Below, piece by piece: positions 34,723-43,167 of a stretch of DNA of 48,608 bases (positions within the stretch are counted from its first letter, which is position 1; every line of letters starts with the position of its first letter). The position numbers were made by a program, and so were the translations under genes. The DNA is from JBPOJN01 sp052033505 (lineage in GTDB: Bacteria; UBA10199; JACPAL01; GCA-016699445), in assembly GCA_052033505.1 (NCBI GenBank), contig JBPOJN010000068.1, positions 1 to 48,608 of the forward strand. Direction: 5' to 3'. The notes below the pieces were generated by a model. It was not told where the DNA came from and ran no database searches. It worked only from the letters and a program-made list of their open reading frames with translations.

Positions 34723-35274
34723 ATGTCCTTAGTCGAGCCGGTTCCCATTTGGAGCGAAGCCCCGCGTCATTGTCCCGGGAGGAATTTACCCGCTTATCGG
34801 TTTACGCCGGGTAAAAATCCTCATCCGCGGGGTCAAGAAGGCGGGCATGCTTATGGCCAAGCCGAAGAGATTCCACTCTACACGCCGCCCGAGCGTTGGC
34901 GCGAAAACGAATTCTACCTGCACGGCATTGATCTCTATCATCAAGGTTATCTTTGGGAATCTCATGAAGCTTGGGAAGCACTTTGGCATCTCACGGGAAA
35001 AGACGGCGCCGAAGGGCAATACCTGCAAGGTCTGATTCAAAACGCCGCGGCTCTTCTCAAAGCCCATCTCGGCCAATGGTCGGGTGCGAGGCATTTGAGC
35101 CAGGAAGCGTGCCGCCGTCTTTTATTGTCCCAAAAAATCTTAGGGCCGGGCCATCAACACTGGATGGGAGTCGAGATGACGGCGTTTCTGGAAAGTTTCG
35201 AGAGATGTTACCGGGACCTATGGTCCGGCCGCGACGCGATCGGTTCCGCTCCTAAGATTATTCTTTCAAGATGA
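34723..35274 (+). CDS. DUF309-family protein
   Basis: A 183-residue cytosolic protein of the DUF309 family, a small helical fold of unknown role. The core motif is clear: FYLHGIDLYHQGYLWESHEAWEALWH (only part quoted: GYLWESHEAWEALWH), followed by QYLQGLIQNAAALLKAHLGQ. The His and Glu of the E-x-HE-x-WE core could bind metal. An N-terminal extension of about 60 polar residues precedes the domain. A modest ribosome site (AGGACG) lies upstream of the ATG. It is divergent from the PAS kinase. Confidence 0.85.
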   Translation: MSLVEPVPIWSEAPRHCPGRNLPAYRFTPGKNPHPRGQEGGHAYGQAEEIPLYTPPERWRENEFYLHGIDLYHQGYLWESHEAWEALWHLTGKDGAEGQYLQGLIQNAAALLKAHLGQWSGARHLSQEACRRLLLSQKILGPGHQHWMGVEMTAFLESFERCYRDLWSGRDAIGSAPKIILSR

Positions 35275-35295
35275 CTTTTAGGGCCGCGGTTCTTG

Positions 35296-36150
35296 CTAAG
35301 GAGTCGCCGGCGAGTCGGGTATGTCTCCCACCGTCGCGGTGGAAAGCGTAACATTCGATTCATTTCCGATCCCTGTGACCGAGACCGGGAGATTCGCGTC
35401 TTGGGCCGTGGCTAAAAGATCGCACATCGAGACTTTTGCGTTCAACGCCTGTCGTGCTTGATCCGGAGCCATCCATCGCCATTCGATGCCGAACGCCGTC
35501 GGAATCCGGACCGATACTGCTGTATCCACCGTCTGACCCGAAGCGTTTTTGGCTTTTAAAGACGCCGTGCAGAGAGGTGCCGATTTGTCCTGGGGATAGC
35601 TGATTTTCGCGAGCATGCCTTTCGCCACGCATTGGTTGCCGATGCAGGTGACGTTGTCGGCCGTGCTCGGAGAGGAATTCATGACCACCGTTTCGGTGCG
35701 TAATTCCAGGGCCGAAGGCGTCACGGGAGCCGGTGAGGCGTTGGGTAAAGGTAAGGTGGGTAGGACGTTTTTGAGCGTGACCCGCACGGTTTTATTCTGA
35801 GCGAGCGAACGGTAAAGCGTGCGGCAACCCAGCGACTCGCGCGCGGCGGCCGGCTCGAAACCGTCTTGGCCGGGACGCGTGAACGGATCGGAGGACGTGA
35901 GCTTTATCTCCTGAAGCGACGAAGACAGGAGCCATGCCTGGCAGGATTTCGAGTTTTGCGTCTCGTCCGCGACATTCTGCATTTGGACGATAGTGCCCTC
36001 CACCTCTATTTCCGCGGGAATCGTTGGCAGGCTGCGCGTCTTATCCAATACCTTTTTTGGTCCGTATTGGCCGACGTCGAAGAAGCCAAAGGCGAAAGCG
36101 GGAGACGACAGGAAAAGTAGGAATAAAGAAGCATTTTTGAGAAGTATCAT
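35296..36150 (-). CDS. Secreted protein of unknown function
   Basis: A 284-residue exported protein. The signal peptide (KNASLFLLFLSSPAFA) is clear. The mature part has eight or so Cys residues, probably disulfide-bonded, and mixed strand-rich sequence with a Pro-rich stretch (LPTLPLPNASPAPVTPS) near the middle. No family recognised. It ends in PDSPATP without a lipobox or membrane anchor. It lies between the DUF309 gene and the FHA regulator; a ribosome site is not evident. Confidence 0.7.
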   Translation of the reverse strand: MILLKNASLFLLFLSSPAFAFGFFDVGQYGPKKVLDKTRSLPTIPAEIEVEGTIVQMQNVADETQNSKSCQAWLLSSSLQEIKLTSSDPFTRPGQDGFEPAAARESLGCRTLYRSLAQNKTVRVTLKNVLPTLPLPNASPAPVTPSALELRTETVVMNSSPSTADNVTCIGNQCVAKGMLAKISYPQDKSAPLCTASLKAKNASGQTVDTAVSVRIPTAFGIEWRWMAPDQARQALNAKVSMCDLLATAQDANLPVSVTGIGNESNVTLSTATVGDIPDSPATP

Positions 36151-36220
36151 AAGTGGATTGTAGCGACTTATCGGGCAATGGCCAAGGACTAGTTGTGCTG
36201 TTTTGCCTCACTTCGCGGAT

Positions 36221-37810
36221 TTATTTGAGTCCGTCCTCTTCCATCCACTTATACAGAGTCACCCGTGACACACCCAAGGTCTCGGCCGCTTTGCTGATAT
36301 TGCCATCGACCGATTTCAGAGTGTCTTTCAGGGAGCTTCGCTTGTCGCGCCGGACTTCGGAGGGACGCTGGACTTCGGGTTTCTTTGCATCTTCGAGCTC
36401 GAAATCTTCCCAAGAGACTTCGTGGGATCCCCGTGAGACCGCGTTGGTGATGGCCCGCCGGACGGAGCGATTCAGCTCACGTATATTGCCGCGCCACTCG
36501 CGTTGCTGAAGGTTTTTCAAGGTGTCAGCCGCTATCGTCAGCGGTTCGGGAGAGTGTTGTTGCAAGAAGTAATGCACAAGGTGTGGAATGTCTTCGCGGC
36601 GTTCTCGCAGCGGTGGAATCGTCAAAATCCATTGAAAACGTTGAAAAAGATCTTCGCGGAATTTCCCTTCGTAACGTGCGCCGTCTAGGTCCCGATTCGT
36701 CGCGAACACCGGTCGGACATCGACAGCATATTCTTTGGAGCCGCCGAGCGGCCGTATCAGCCCGTCTTCGATGACGCGCAAGAGCCGTGCTTGGCTTTCC
36801 AAAGGGAGATCCCCGATCTCGTCCAAGAACAAAGTCCCGCGATGCGCTTCTTGGAAGAAGCCTTTGTGATCCGTGACGGCCCCCGAAAAAGATCCGCGCG
36901 TGTGCCCGAAGAGTTGGCTCTCGGCCAGGTTTTGAGGAATCGTCGCGCAATTCACGACCACGAACGCATGGTCTTTGCGCCGCGGATTTTCGTTATGAAG
37001 ATATTGGGCGAACAGATCTTTTCCCGTCCCCGTTTCGCCCAGTAGCAAAACAGGATCGTCGGTCGCCGCGATTTTTTTAAGCTTCTCCATGAGTTTCCGG
37101 AAAACAGCTGAAGAGCCGATCAGCATGCGGTCGGAGACGCCGCTACGCGCGGAGGGCAAGGCGAATCCCGGAAGTTTTTCGGATTTTTCCGTCTCTTCGA
37201 CCTGGTACGTCATCTGATATTTTCCGAGGCGAATGACGCCCGAAGAGGGCAGGGGGCGCTCGGTCACGCGGAAATCATTCACAAACGTGCCGTTCCGGCT
37301 GTGCAGGTCGCGCAGCATGTATTTGCCTTCGGAGAGGAAGATCTCCGCGTGCTGCGAAGAAACGTAGTGATTGTCGATGACGACGTCGCAGCCCGGGGAG
37401 CGGCCTAAAAGCAGCCGCGCCCTGCGGAATTTTTTCCTGATCGGAGCGATTAATTGCAGGGTCGGGACGGGATTACGGTTTTCGGTCACGTCTGAGCCGA
37501 CGGTTTTTTCCTTCCGATCGATCGAAGAACGCGTTTTCTCGAAAATCTGGCAGCGATACGCCCCGATGTCGAAGAGATCCCCGTCCTGCAGTGTGTGGGA
37601 ACCGACCGCCTTTTCTCCGTTCACGTACACGGGCCCGCTCAAGGGCGTCACGAAAATGGCCTCAGGCGTGACTTCGATGCGCGCGTGATAGTCCATCACG
37701 CCGTCGATCAAGCCGATGTCGTTGTCCTTGGCCTGGCCGAGCGTGAGCGACGATTGCAGCCCTTCGCGCAGCAGAGGTTGCCCCCGGTGAAAAATGATCA
37801 ATTCGGGCAT
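36221..37810 (-). CDS. Double-FHA sigma-54 activator protein
   Basis: A 529-residue transcription activator. Two FHA phosphothreonine-binding domains come first: residues about 2-95 (SLTLGQAKDNDIGL and YVNGEKAV) and about 115-205 (LLLGRSPGCDVVIDN, SSQHAEI, SRNGTFVN). The AAA+ domain has Walker A GETGTGKDLF (about 258), Walker B TLFLDEIGDLP (about 330) and a sigma-54 contact loop that reads GSFSGA instead of GAFTGA. A Fis-type helix-turn-helix (GNISKAAETLGVSRVTLYKW) ends the protein. FHA domains replace the usual receiver, so input is likely a Ser/Thr kinase, as encoded at 39202. AGGAG precedes the ATG at 37810; a GTG two codons earlier is possible. Confidence 0.93.
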   Translation of the reverse strand: MPELIIFHRGQPLLREGLQSSLTLGQAKDNDIGLIDGVMDYHARIEVTPEAIFVTPLSGPVYVNGEKAVGSHTLQDGDLFDIGAYRCQIFEKTRSSIDRKEKTVGSDVTENRNPVPTLQLIAPIRKKFRRARLLLGRSPGCDVVIDNHYVSSQHAEIFLSEGKYMLRDLHSRNGTFVNDFRVTERPLPSSGVIRLGKYQMTYQVEETEKSEKLPGFALPSARSGVSDRMLIGSSAVFRKLMEKLKKIAATDDPVLLLGETGTGKDLFAQYLHNENPRRKDHAFVVVNCATIPQNLAESQLFGHTRGSFSGAVTDHKGFFQEAHRGTLFLDEIGDLPLESQARLLRVIEDGLIRPLGGSKEYAVDVRPVFATNRDLDGARYEGKFREDLFQRFQWILTIPPLRERREDIPHLVHYFLQQHSPEPLTIAADTLKNLQQREWRGNIRELNRSVRRAITNAVSRGSHEVSWEDFELEDAKKPEVQRPSEVRRDKRSSLKDTLKSVDGNISKAAETLGVSRVTLYKWMEEDGLK

Positions 37811-37820
37811 AAACACTCCT

Positions 37821-37859
37821 GTAAAGTGTATAAGAGAATCTTTCGTACACTAAAGTGTA
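37821..37859. promoter_or_regulatory. Repeats upstream of the FHA activator gene
   Basis: GTAAAGTGTA (37821-37830) and CTAAAGTGTA (37850-37859) are near-direct repeats 29 bases apart, and TACACTAAAGTGTA (37846-37859) is a 14-bp palindrome with perfect six-base arms. They lie just upstream of the FHA gene and may be its autoregulatory or repressor sites. The first repeat overlaps the ribosome-site region, which also suits translational control. Confidence 0.45.
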
Positions 37860-37899
37860 AAGATGAACAATGAGCAAATGTCCACCGGACTTTCTTGAG

Positions 37900-37913
37900 G
37901 TGCCGGGTACGCG
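37900..37913. repeat. Dispersed palindrome, copy A
   Basis: GTGCCGGGTACGCG in the gap between the FHA activator and the TPR gene. It matches copy C (47011-47024) at 12 of 14 bases and copy B (40981-40994) at 11 of 14. The centre GTGCC-G-GGTAC is an imperfect palindrome. Confidence 0.5.
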
Positions 37914-37977
37914 AGTAACCTTCTGGAATATCGAAGGATCTTTGCGAAAATTTTAAAGAACCGGAGGCTGATTATTT

Positions 37978-37993
37978 TGGCACGGGCTTTGGA
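37978..37993 (+). promoter_or_regulatory. Possible sigma-54 promoter near the TPR gene
   Basis: TGGCACG (37978-37984), four bases, TTGGA (37989-37993): the -24 element is perfect and the spacing exact, but the -12 GC is GG. It faces the TPR gene and lies beside a divergent sigma-54 activator. A start at about 38003 would leave almost no leader before the ATG (38006), which counts against it. Confidence 0.35.
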
Positions 37994-38005
37994 TAAAGGG
38001 CCAAC

Positions 38006-38746
38006 ATGAAATTTTTATTTCTTCTGATTTCCTTAAGTCTCATCCCTCAGGTCGTCTTCGCTGAAGGGGAAGATGAACTCGGTCGCGCGCGCGAATCGCT
38101 GGCTTTAGGGTACGCGGAAGAAGCGGTGAGTCTGTTGACTGATTTTTTGAAATCCCGCCCTCACGAAATCCAGGCCCGTTCTTTAAGAGCCTTGGCCTTG
38201 GGGAGCTTAGGCGAAGAAGACCGGGCGATCGCGGATTATGAAAGCGTATTGGAGCAGCGAGACGACGATAAAGACGCCCACTACAATCTCGGCATGCTGC
38301 TGGCTTTTCGCAAAAAAGAATCCCGACATGCCTTGGAACATCTCGATCGTTATCTTTCGTTGGAGGATGATCCTAAAAAAGCGCTCAAAGTCGCTCAAGT
38401 TATGAAGTCTCTCGATAATATTTTTGCGTCGGATCTTGAAAAAAAGTCTCTGAACGTGATGCGGGAAGAATTGGAATCTTCATCTGGAGTGGATCGTAAG
38501 AGGGTTCTTGAACATATCCTGAAATGGAATCCTTTTTCCGTCGAAGCGCTCATGTTGGTCGCCGAAACTCTCAAGCAGGACGGAGATGCCGGGCGTGCCG
38601 AGACTTTGTGCCGTCAATCGATCGAAATTCATCCGACCTGTGCTGTCTGCCACGAAGCGTTGGGAGAGATTTTGCAGCAGAAAGGTCGTGGTGAAGAAGG
38701 TGAAAAACACCTCATGAAAGCCAAATTGTTCGAAGGGAAGTCATAA
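38006..38746 (+). CDS. Exported TPR-repeat protein
   Basis: A 246-residue protein with a signal peptide (FLFLLISLSLIPQVVFA) and TPR repeats, for example LALGYAEEAVSLLTDFLKSR, RALALGSLGEEDRAIADYES and DAHYNLGMLLAFRKK, and a final pair containing two Cys (PTCAVCHEALGEI). TPR proteins of this kind serve as periplasmic scaffolds. It has AAGGG before the ATG. It is the first gene on the plus strand after the divergent FHA activator and begins a run of kinase and envelope genes, so it may be part of the same signalling or surface system. Confidence 0.85.
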   Translation: MKFLFLLISLSLIPQVVFAEGEDELGRARESLALGYAEEAVSLLTDFLKSRPHEIQARSLRALALGSLGEEDRAIADYESVLEQRDDDKDAHYNLGMLLAFRKKESRHALEHLDRYLSLEDDPKKALKVAQVMKSLDNIFASDLEKKSLNVMREELESSSGVDRKRVLEHILKWNPFSVEALMLVAETLKQDGDAGRAETLCRQSIEIHPTCAVCHEALGEILQQKGRGEEGEKHLMKAKLFEGKS

Positions 38747-38809
38747 ATTTTTAAAAACTTAAAAATCGCCTTGCCTCTTGTGAGAGGCCGAGACTACGGG
38801 GGAACACTT

Positions 38810-39130
38810 ATGGAAGAACAGCCAAAAAACGATCTTTATACTGCGGTCCTGCTCGAAGGCATCCGCTCCGACTTCAAGGCGGTTGCTGAAGTGGTTGAGC
38901 ATTTAAGCCATAAAGTGGAGAATATGGATGATCGTCTCACGCGTGTGGAAAATAAGCTGGATGACCATATCGCTCAATCCGCCATCGACCACCGTCTCTT
39001 GGAAGAGAAAATCCAAAATGTGCAGGAAAATTTGGAAGAAAAGATTGAAAAAGTGAGCGAGAAGTTTTCCAAAGAGATTCAAGTGATACATGTCCGTTTG
39101 GATAAGCAAGACCGTGATCGTTTGAATTAA
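38810..39130 (+). CDS. Small coiled-coil protein
   Basis: A 106-residue acidic cytosolic protein, nearly all heptad coiled coil (EHLSHKVENMDDRLTRVENK and the run EKIQNVQENLEEKIEKVSEK). No signal peptide or known domain. The ATG at 38810 has GGGGGAAC just before it; an upstream in-frame TTG at 38771 is rejected. A small perfect hairpin (GCCTCT/AGAGGC, 38773-38788) lies in its leader. Role unknown; its place before a kinase gene suggests an adapter. Confidence 0.75.
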   Translation: MEEQPKNDLYTAVLLEGIRSDFKAVAEVVEHLSHKVENMDDRLTRVENKLDDHIAQSAIDHRLLEEKIQNVQENLEEKIEKVSEKFSKEIQVIHVRLDKQDRDRLN

Positions 39131-39201
39131 GCCTCCGCTAGAAATGAACTTCCGACATTCGAAACCTCGTGGTAGCCAGTCGATCACGGGAGCAATTCTG
39201 C

Positions 39202-40911
39202 ATGAATCGCTTGGGGCGTTATGCCTTGGTAAAGCTTATCGGCCGCGGCGGCATGGCGGACGTCTGGGTCGGGAAATCCTACGGCGCGAGCGGATTTGAA
39301 AAAATCGTCGCGATCAAACTCCTAGCGCCCGATAACGTCGATAAAGAAGACTACCAGCGCGCTCTGACCGATGAAGCCCGCATCCTCGTCACTCTCAAAC
39401 ATCCGAATATCGTCGATGTCTACGACCTGAATTTCGAGGCCGAGAATCCTTATCTCGTCATGGAATTCGTCGAGGGCGCCGAGCTGCGCGATATCTTGCG
39501 CGCCCTTCGCACGAAAAACCGCCGCATGCCTTTAGGTATCGTGGGCCATCTGATGATCGAGGTCTCGAAAGCGCTCTCGCACGCACACGAACGCCGCGAT
39601 GCGAATACGGGAGAGCCCTTGCACATCGTCCACCGCGACGTTTCCCCCTCGAACGTCTTGATTTCAACCCAAGGTGACGTGAAGCTGAGCGATTTCGGCA
39701 TCGCCAAATCCTCCCTGCAATCCGCCCACACGCAGGTGGGACTGATCAAAGGCAAGTTCCGCTACATGAGCCCGGAGCAAGCCGAAGGACGCGCGCTCGA
39801 TCATCGCTCCGATATTTTTTCGTTCGGGCTTTTATTCTACGAGTCTCTTTTCGGCAGACCCGCCTACGATGAAGCTTCGGATATCGCGATTTTGCAGAGG
39901 GCGCGTACAGGATCTGTCGCCTGGGACGTCTGTGAAGAAGATAATTTTTGCGACGAACACCTGAAGGCGATGCTTCAAAAGCTTTTGGCGTCGTCACCGC
40001 AAGAGCGGTACGCCGAGCTCGCTTCGTTCCGTAAAGACCTCGTGGACTACTTAAACCGTCGCGGCGAGGTCTGCGACCGTGAAGATTTATCGGAATTTTT
40101 AAGGGATTTAGATCTCCCTCAACTTCAGAAATCGATCGCGGTCCGTAAGGTGGCCGAAGATTGGTCTCCCGAGCCTACAGCCCAATTCCTCACGCAAACC
40201 GGCGTGATTCAGACCCTGGCGGATATCCAAGTCGGATCGAAAAAAAAGTATTGGCTGGCGGGTTTAGGCGGCTCCGGAGTGATTGCCCTCGCGGCCTTTC
40301 TTTTGTTCAATTCGCGCAACCCTAAAATTCTCGGAACGTCCACGACCTCTGTGGTTTCTGCGCCGTCATCTTTCGCGCCGGAGACGGTACCATCGCCCAC
40401 GGCGATTTCTACGCTTCCGGTGCCCCCGAAACTTGGACGTTTGGATATAAAAACGACACCGGCGGACGCGAGTCTATCGGTCAAATACGCAGACCGCGTG
40501 CTCCGGCCCGCGTCGCCGGCCTCTCTGCCAGACGTGCCGTTGGGGATTCCCATCGAAATCACCGCTTCGAAAAAAGGATACAAGACGTCCTCGAAAAAAA
40601 TGCAGCTGACCGAGGAGTCTCAGTCCGTGTCGTTGGTTTTGTCCGAGATTCAAGATTTAAAGGTGAGTTTCACCGCGGAACCGAACGCCACGCAGATCGC
40701 GGTGCCAGGCGTTTTTCAATCCCAGGAAGGCCCGATCCGTTCCCGTTCCCTGCCGCCGGGAGATTATGACGTGCTCTTTACGCATGAGGCTTCCGGCAAA
40801 AAGGCCACGGCGCGTCTTCGAGGGCGGGAAGGCGGCAGCTTTTTATGTTCGGCGGACATGTCCGTCTCCGATGACGCCGTCCCGCCGAAAGCCTTCTGCC
40901 GCGCACAATGA
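39202..40911 (+). CDS. Hanks-type Ser/Thr protein kinase with membrane helix and PEGA-like tail
   Basis: A 569-residue membrane kinase. The cytosolic kinase domain starts at residue 1: glycine loop GRGGMADVW (14-22), ATP Lys39 in VAIKLL, catalytic loop HRDVSPSNVL (144-153), DFG at 164-166 and SPEQAEG in place of APE. A linker leads to one membrane helix (WLAGLGGSGVIALAAFLLF, about 351-370). The exported part is Pro/Ser/Thr-rich and then has a PEGA-like fold (LDIKTTPADASLSVK to SVSLVL). All kinase motifs are intact, so it should be active; the exported part may sense the envelope. A ribosome site (GGGAG) is nine bases before ATG 39202. The FHA regulator at 36221-37810 is the obvious downstream reader. 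Confidence 0.94.
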   Translation: MNRLGRYALVKLIGRGGMADVWVGKSYGASGFEKIVAIKLLAPDNVDKEDYQRALTDEARILVTLKHPNIVDVYDLNFEAENPYLVMEFVEGAELRDILRALRTKNRRMPLGIVGHLMIEVSKALSHAHERRDANTGEPLHIVHRDVSPSNVLISTQGDVKLSDFGIAKSSLQSAHTQVGLIKGKFRYMSPEQAEGRALDHRSDIFSFGLLFYESLFGRPAYDEASDIAILQRARTGSVAWDVCEEDNFCDEHLKAMLQKLLASSPQERYAELASFRKDLVDYLNRRGEVCDREDLSEFLRDLDLPQLQKSIAVRKVAEDWSPEPTAQFLTQTGVIQTLADIQVGSKKKYWLAGLGGSGVIALAAFLLFNSRNPKILGTSTTSVVSAPSSFAPETVPSPTAISTLPVPPKLGRLDIKTTPADASLSVKYADRVLRPASPASLPDVPLGIPIEITASKKGYKTSSKKMQLTEESQSVSLVLSEIQDLKVSFTAEPNATQIAVPGVFQSQEGPIRSRSLPPGDYDVLFTHEASGKKATARLRGREGGSFLCSADMSVSDDAVPPKAFCRAQ

Positions 40912-41378
40912 CGTCTTTACACTGAACGCAAAAGTTAACATCTTTACGTCTCGCCTCAATCGCCATCATGGCAGCCACCGGTGCCAGGCACGCAGCTAAG
41001 ATACTAATTTTAAAGTCGATATTTTTTGACGCGCGAAGTTTTCGCTTTAGGCACGCCTGTTGCTCTTGTGTCCGGCATGTTCAATTTCTACGAAAAACCG
41101 AAGAGTTTTTGGAGAAGATCAGAAGACGGTTTTTTATTGGATAAATATTCGCCGTTGACGCGTCTTTGTTTTTCTTGGCATCACTCGGCTCCGCTTCGGG
41201 AAAAAACCTCTCTTTTTCGTCAGTACGCAAGCAACCTTTTAAAAGCATATCCGAAGATATCACCTGTTCTTGTTGTGAAAACAGGAAAGAGCCGCATGAA
41301 GATCGGGGGAGAGTGGGGGCTCCCTCAATTCATATCGTTACTGCGGCCTAGCGACGAAAAAAGAGAGATGGGGGTCTC
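40912..41378. other. 467-base intergenic gap
   Basis: No convincing gene. A 118-codon frame (41026-41382) begins with TTG, has no ribosome site, overlaps an antisense frame and overlaps the next gene start by four bases; its product (Trp/Lys/Ser-rich) matches nothing known. The gap holds TTTACACT (40916-40923), CATCTTTAC (40948-40956) and palindrome copy B (40981-40994). The promoter of the 41379 gene probably lies here. Confidence 0.5.
40981..40994. repeat. Dispersed palindrome, copy B
   Basis: GTGCCAGGCACGCA after the kinase gene; GTGCC-A-GGCAC is a perfect 11-base palindrome. TTTACACT, the complement of the AAAGTGTA found beside copies A and C, lies 57 bases upstream. Confidence 0.5.
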
Positions 41379-42668
41379 ATGAAGCGTTTGTTCTGTGTCA
41401 TCACGATTGCAACTTTTCTGGCGGCGAATATCGCCGCCGCTTACGACCTTTCGCATTCCAAGCTTCAGGGGAAATCGCATGCGCCAATGACGGTCGCCCT
41501 GGTGCCGTTTGCGGAATCCTATTCTCCGTCTTTGAAAAACATCCTGCAAACCATGCGCTCCGAGCTTCTGAAGACCCGCGGCATCCGCGTGATGGATGAA
41601 AGCTCGATGCAGGAGATACTGCGTTACTATCAAAAATACGTTCACCGTACGGCCGAAGATGATCCGGTGCAAACGACGCTCGCCGACGCACGCCAAGCTC
41701 TGCTCGAAGGGCGTTACGACCAATCCGAGGCGCTGTTACGCCGTGTCCAAGACAAGATCTCGGCCAAGGTAAAAGCCGGTGGCACCAACGAAGGCCTCTA
41801 CCAATGCCATCTTCTGATGGCGAAGATCCACTACGCCAATCACTCAAGCGAATCCGTCGCGCAGGATTATGACCGCTTGATCGCCCTCCATCCCGACATC
41901 GAAATGGACGCGAATCTCTACAGCAGCTGGGAGCGGGGCGCGCTGAAGCAGGCCAAAGAGAGATTAGAAAAAACGCCACGCGGGTCTATTAAAGTTCGGA
42001 CAATACCCGCCGGATCGGAAGTATTCGTCAACGGGATCCACCGCGGCATGAGCCCCATGACGGTCAAAGATCTGCCTTCCGGCCTTCACGTCATCGAAAT
42101 CAAAACCGTCAATCATGCGCCGCTGACGCGGCAGGTGTCTTTAGCGGCAGGGGAGAACGCGGACTTGAATCTGAAACTCGTGCGCACCGACGTTGCTTCG
42201 GGTTCGGAAGCGTCGACGACGATCCGGCCGTCTTTGTATCGCTCCGACGTCGAGGTTTCGAAACTGATCTCGACCCTGGGCTACCACATGGGCGTCGATC
42301 GTATCGTGCTGGTCGCCGACCGCAAAGAGCGCGGCATGGAAGCGGTGCTTTATCGCGTGGGCGATACGGGTTTAGGATCGGTCCGACAGTTTCATCAGGT
42401 CGATTTGTCGTCGGTCGCCGGAGGGAAAACCAACGTCTCCGGAGTCATTGGCGCGCTGAACGACGAAATCCGCGCCGACATCCTGAAAAACCCTCCCAAA
42501 TATGCGCGTCAAAACGTCGGCAGCGTCAAACTTCATCAACACAGACGTCCTTTTTATAAAAAACCTTTGTTCTGGGTCTTAACCGCTGCGGCGGCGGGCA
42601 CCGGGGGCATCTTGGGCGCCGTCGTGGGCGGTGCGGCCGCGACGGGCGGCGTGTTGGTGGCGTTCTAA
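41379..42668 (+). CDS. PEGA-domain envelope protein
   Basis: A 429-residue exported protein. The signal peptide is KRLFCVITIATFLAANIAAA. The first mature domain (TVALVPFAESYSPSLKNIL to MQEILRYY) resembles CsgG/DUF-type nucleotide-fold periplasmic proteins. Next come TPR-like helices (ADARQALLEGRYDQSEALL) and a PEGA domain at about 200-270 (IKVRTIPAGSEVFVNGIH, GLHVIEIKTVNHAP). A Gly/Ala-rich hydrophobic segment (VLTAAAAGTGGILGAVVGGA) close to the C-terminus probably anchors it in a membrane. PEGA domains are usually surface or cell-wall binding. GGGGGT lies upstream of the ATG. The preceding kinase also has a PEGA-like region, suggesting the two contact one target. Confidence 0.82.
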   Translation: MKRLFCVITIATFLAANIAAAYDLSHSKLQGKSHAPMTVALVPFAESYSPSLKNILQTMRSELLKTRGIRVMDESSMQEILRYYQKYVHRTAEDDPVQTTLADARQALLEGRYDQSEALLRRVQDKISAKVKAGGTNEGLYQCHLLMAKIHYANHSSESVAQDYDRLIALHPDIEMDANLYSSWERGALKQAKERLEKTPRGSIKVRTIPAGSEVFVNGIHRGMSPMTVKDLPSGLHVIEIKTVNHAPLTRQVSLAAGENADLNLKLVRTDVASGSEASTTIRPSLYRSDVEVSKLISTLGYHMGVDRIVLVADRKERGMEAVLYRVGDTGLGSVRQFHQVDLSSVAGGKTNVSGVIGALNDEIRADILKNPPKYARQNVGSVKLHQHRRPFYKKPLFWVLTAAAAGTGGILGAVVGGAAATGGVLVAF

Positions 42669-42684
42669 ATTTTAAGGAGAAATC

Positions 42685-43167
42685 ATGACCAAAAAAAATC
42701 CCGGTAGAATGAAAAATATTTTCGCGGGAGCGGTGGTGATGTTGTTGGTCGGGGTCGGCTGCGCCCAACAGCGTATCGCGACCAAACCGCAGACCACCGA
42801 ACCTAAATCCGTTCACGAAAAAGTTTATTTCGAGTTCGGCCAAGCGTCGGTGCGTGCCGAAGATGAAGACGTGCTCGCGCGGATCGCTTCCCAGCTTAAG
42901 TCCCACGAAAAAACCGTAACCGTGCTGGAAGGTCACTCCGATCCGATCGGTGAGGCCCGTTATAATGAAATTTTAGCCGAAGAACGGGCGCGGTCGGTGA
43001 GGGTCTATTTGCGAGATCAGGGTGTCGAGCCTCACCAAATCACCGTTACGTCCAAGGGCGAACGCGAACCTGTCGTGACCGGCTATGGCCGTCGCTCTCT
43101 TCAACCCAACCGCCGCGTGGATATCCGTTTTTTATTAACCGGGAGGAACGATGAAACATCTCGCTAA
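42685..43167 (+). CDS. OmpA/Pal-family lipoprotein
   Basis: A 160-residue outer-membrane lipoprotein that grips peptidoglycan. The lipobox LVGVGC places the lipidated Cys at residue 26. The OmpA-like domain begins VYFEFGQASVRAEDEDVL and has the diaminopimelate-binding pattern VLEGHSDPIGEARYNEILAE-(x)-RA and the Arg in LQPNRRVDIRF. It is Pal-sized. AAGGAG precedes the ATG. It could be the Pal of the Tol system, but no tolB or tolA is adjacent, and the signalling/surface context suggests a dedicated anchor. Its end overlaps the next gene by 17 bases. Confidence 0.9.
   Translation: MTKKNPGRMKNIFAGAVVMLLVGVGCAQQRIATKPQTTEPKSVHEKVYFEFGQASVRAEDEDVLARIASQLKSHEKTVTVLEGHSDPIGEARYNEILAEERARSVRVYLRDQGVEPHQITVTSKGEREPVVTGYGRRSLQPNRRVDIRFLLTGRNDETSR

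Noticed and set aside
41026..41382. 118-codon frame in the gap before the PEGA gene
   Set aside because: TTG start, no ribosome site, overlapping antisense frame, and sequence unlike a real protein.
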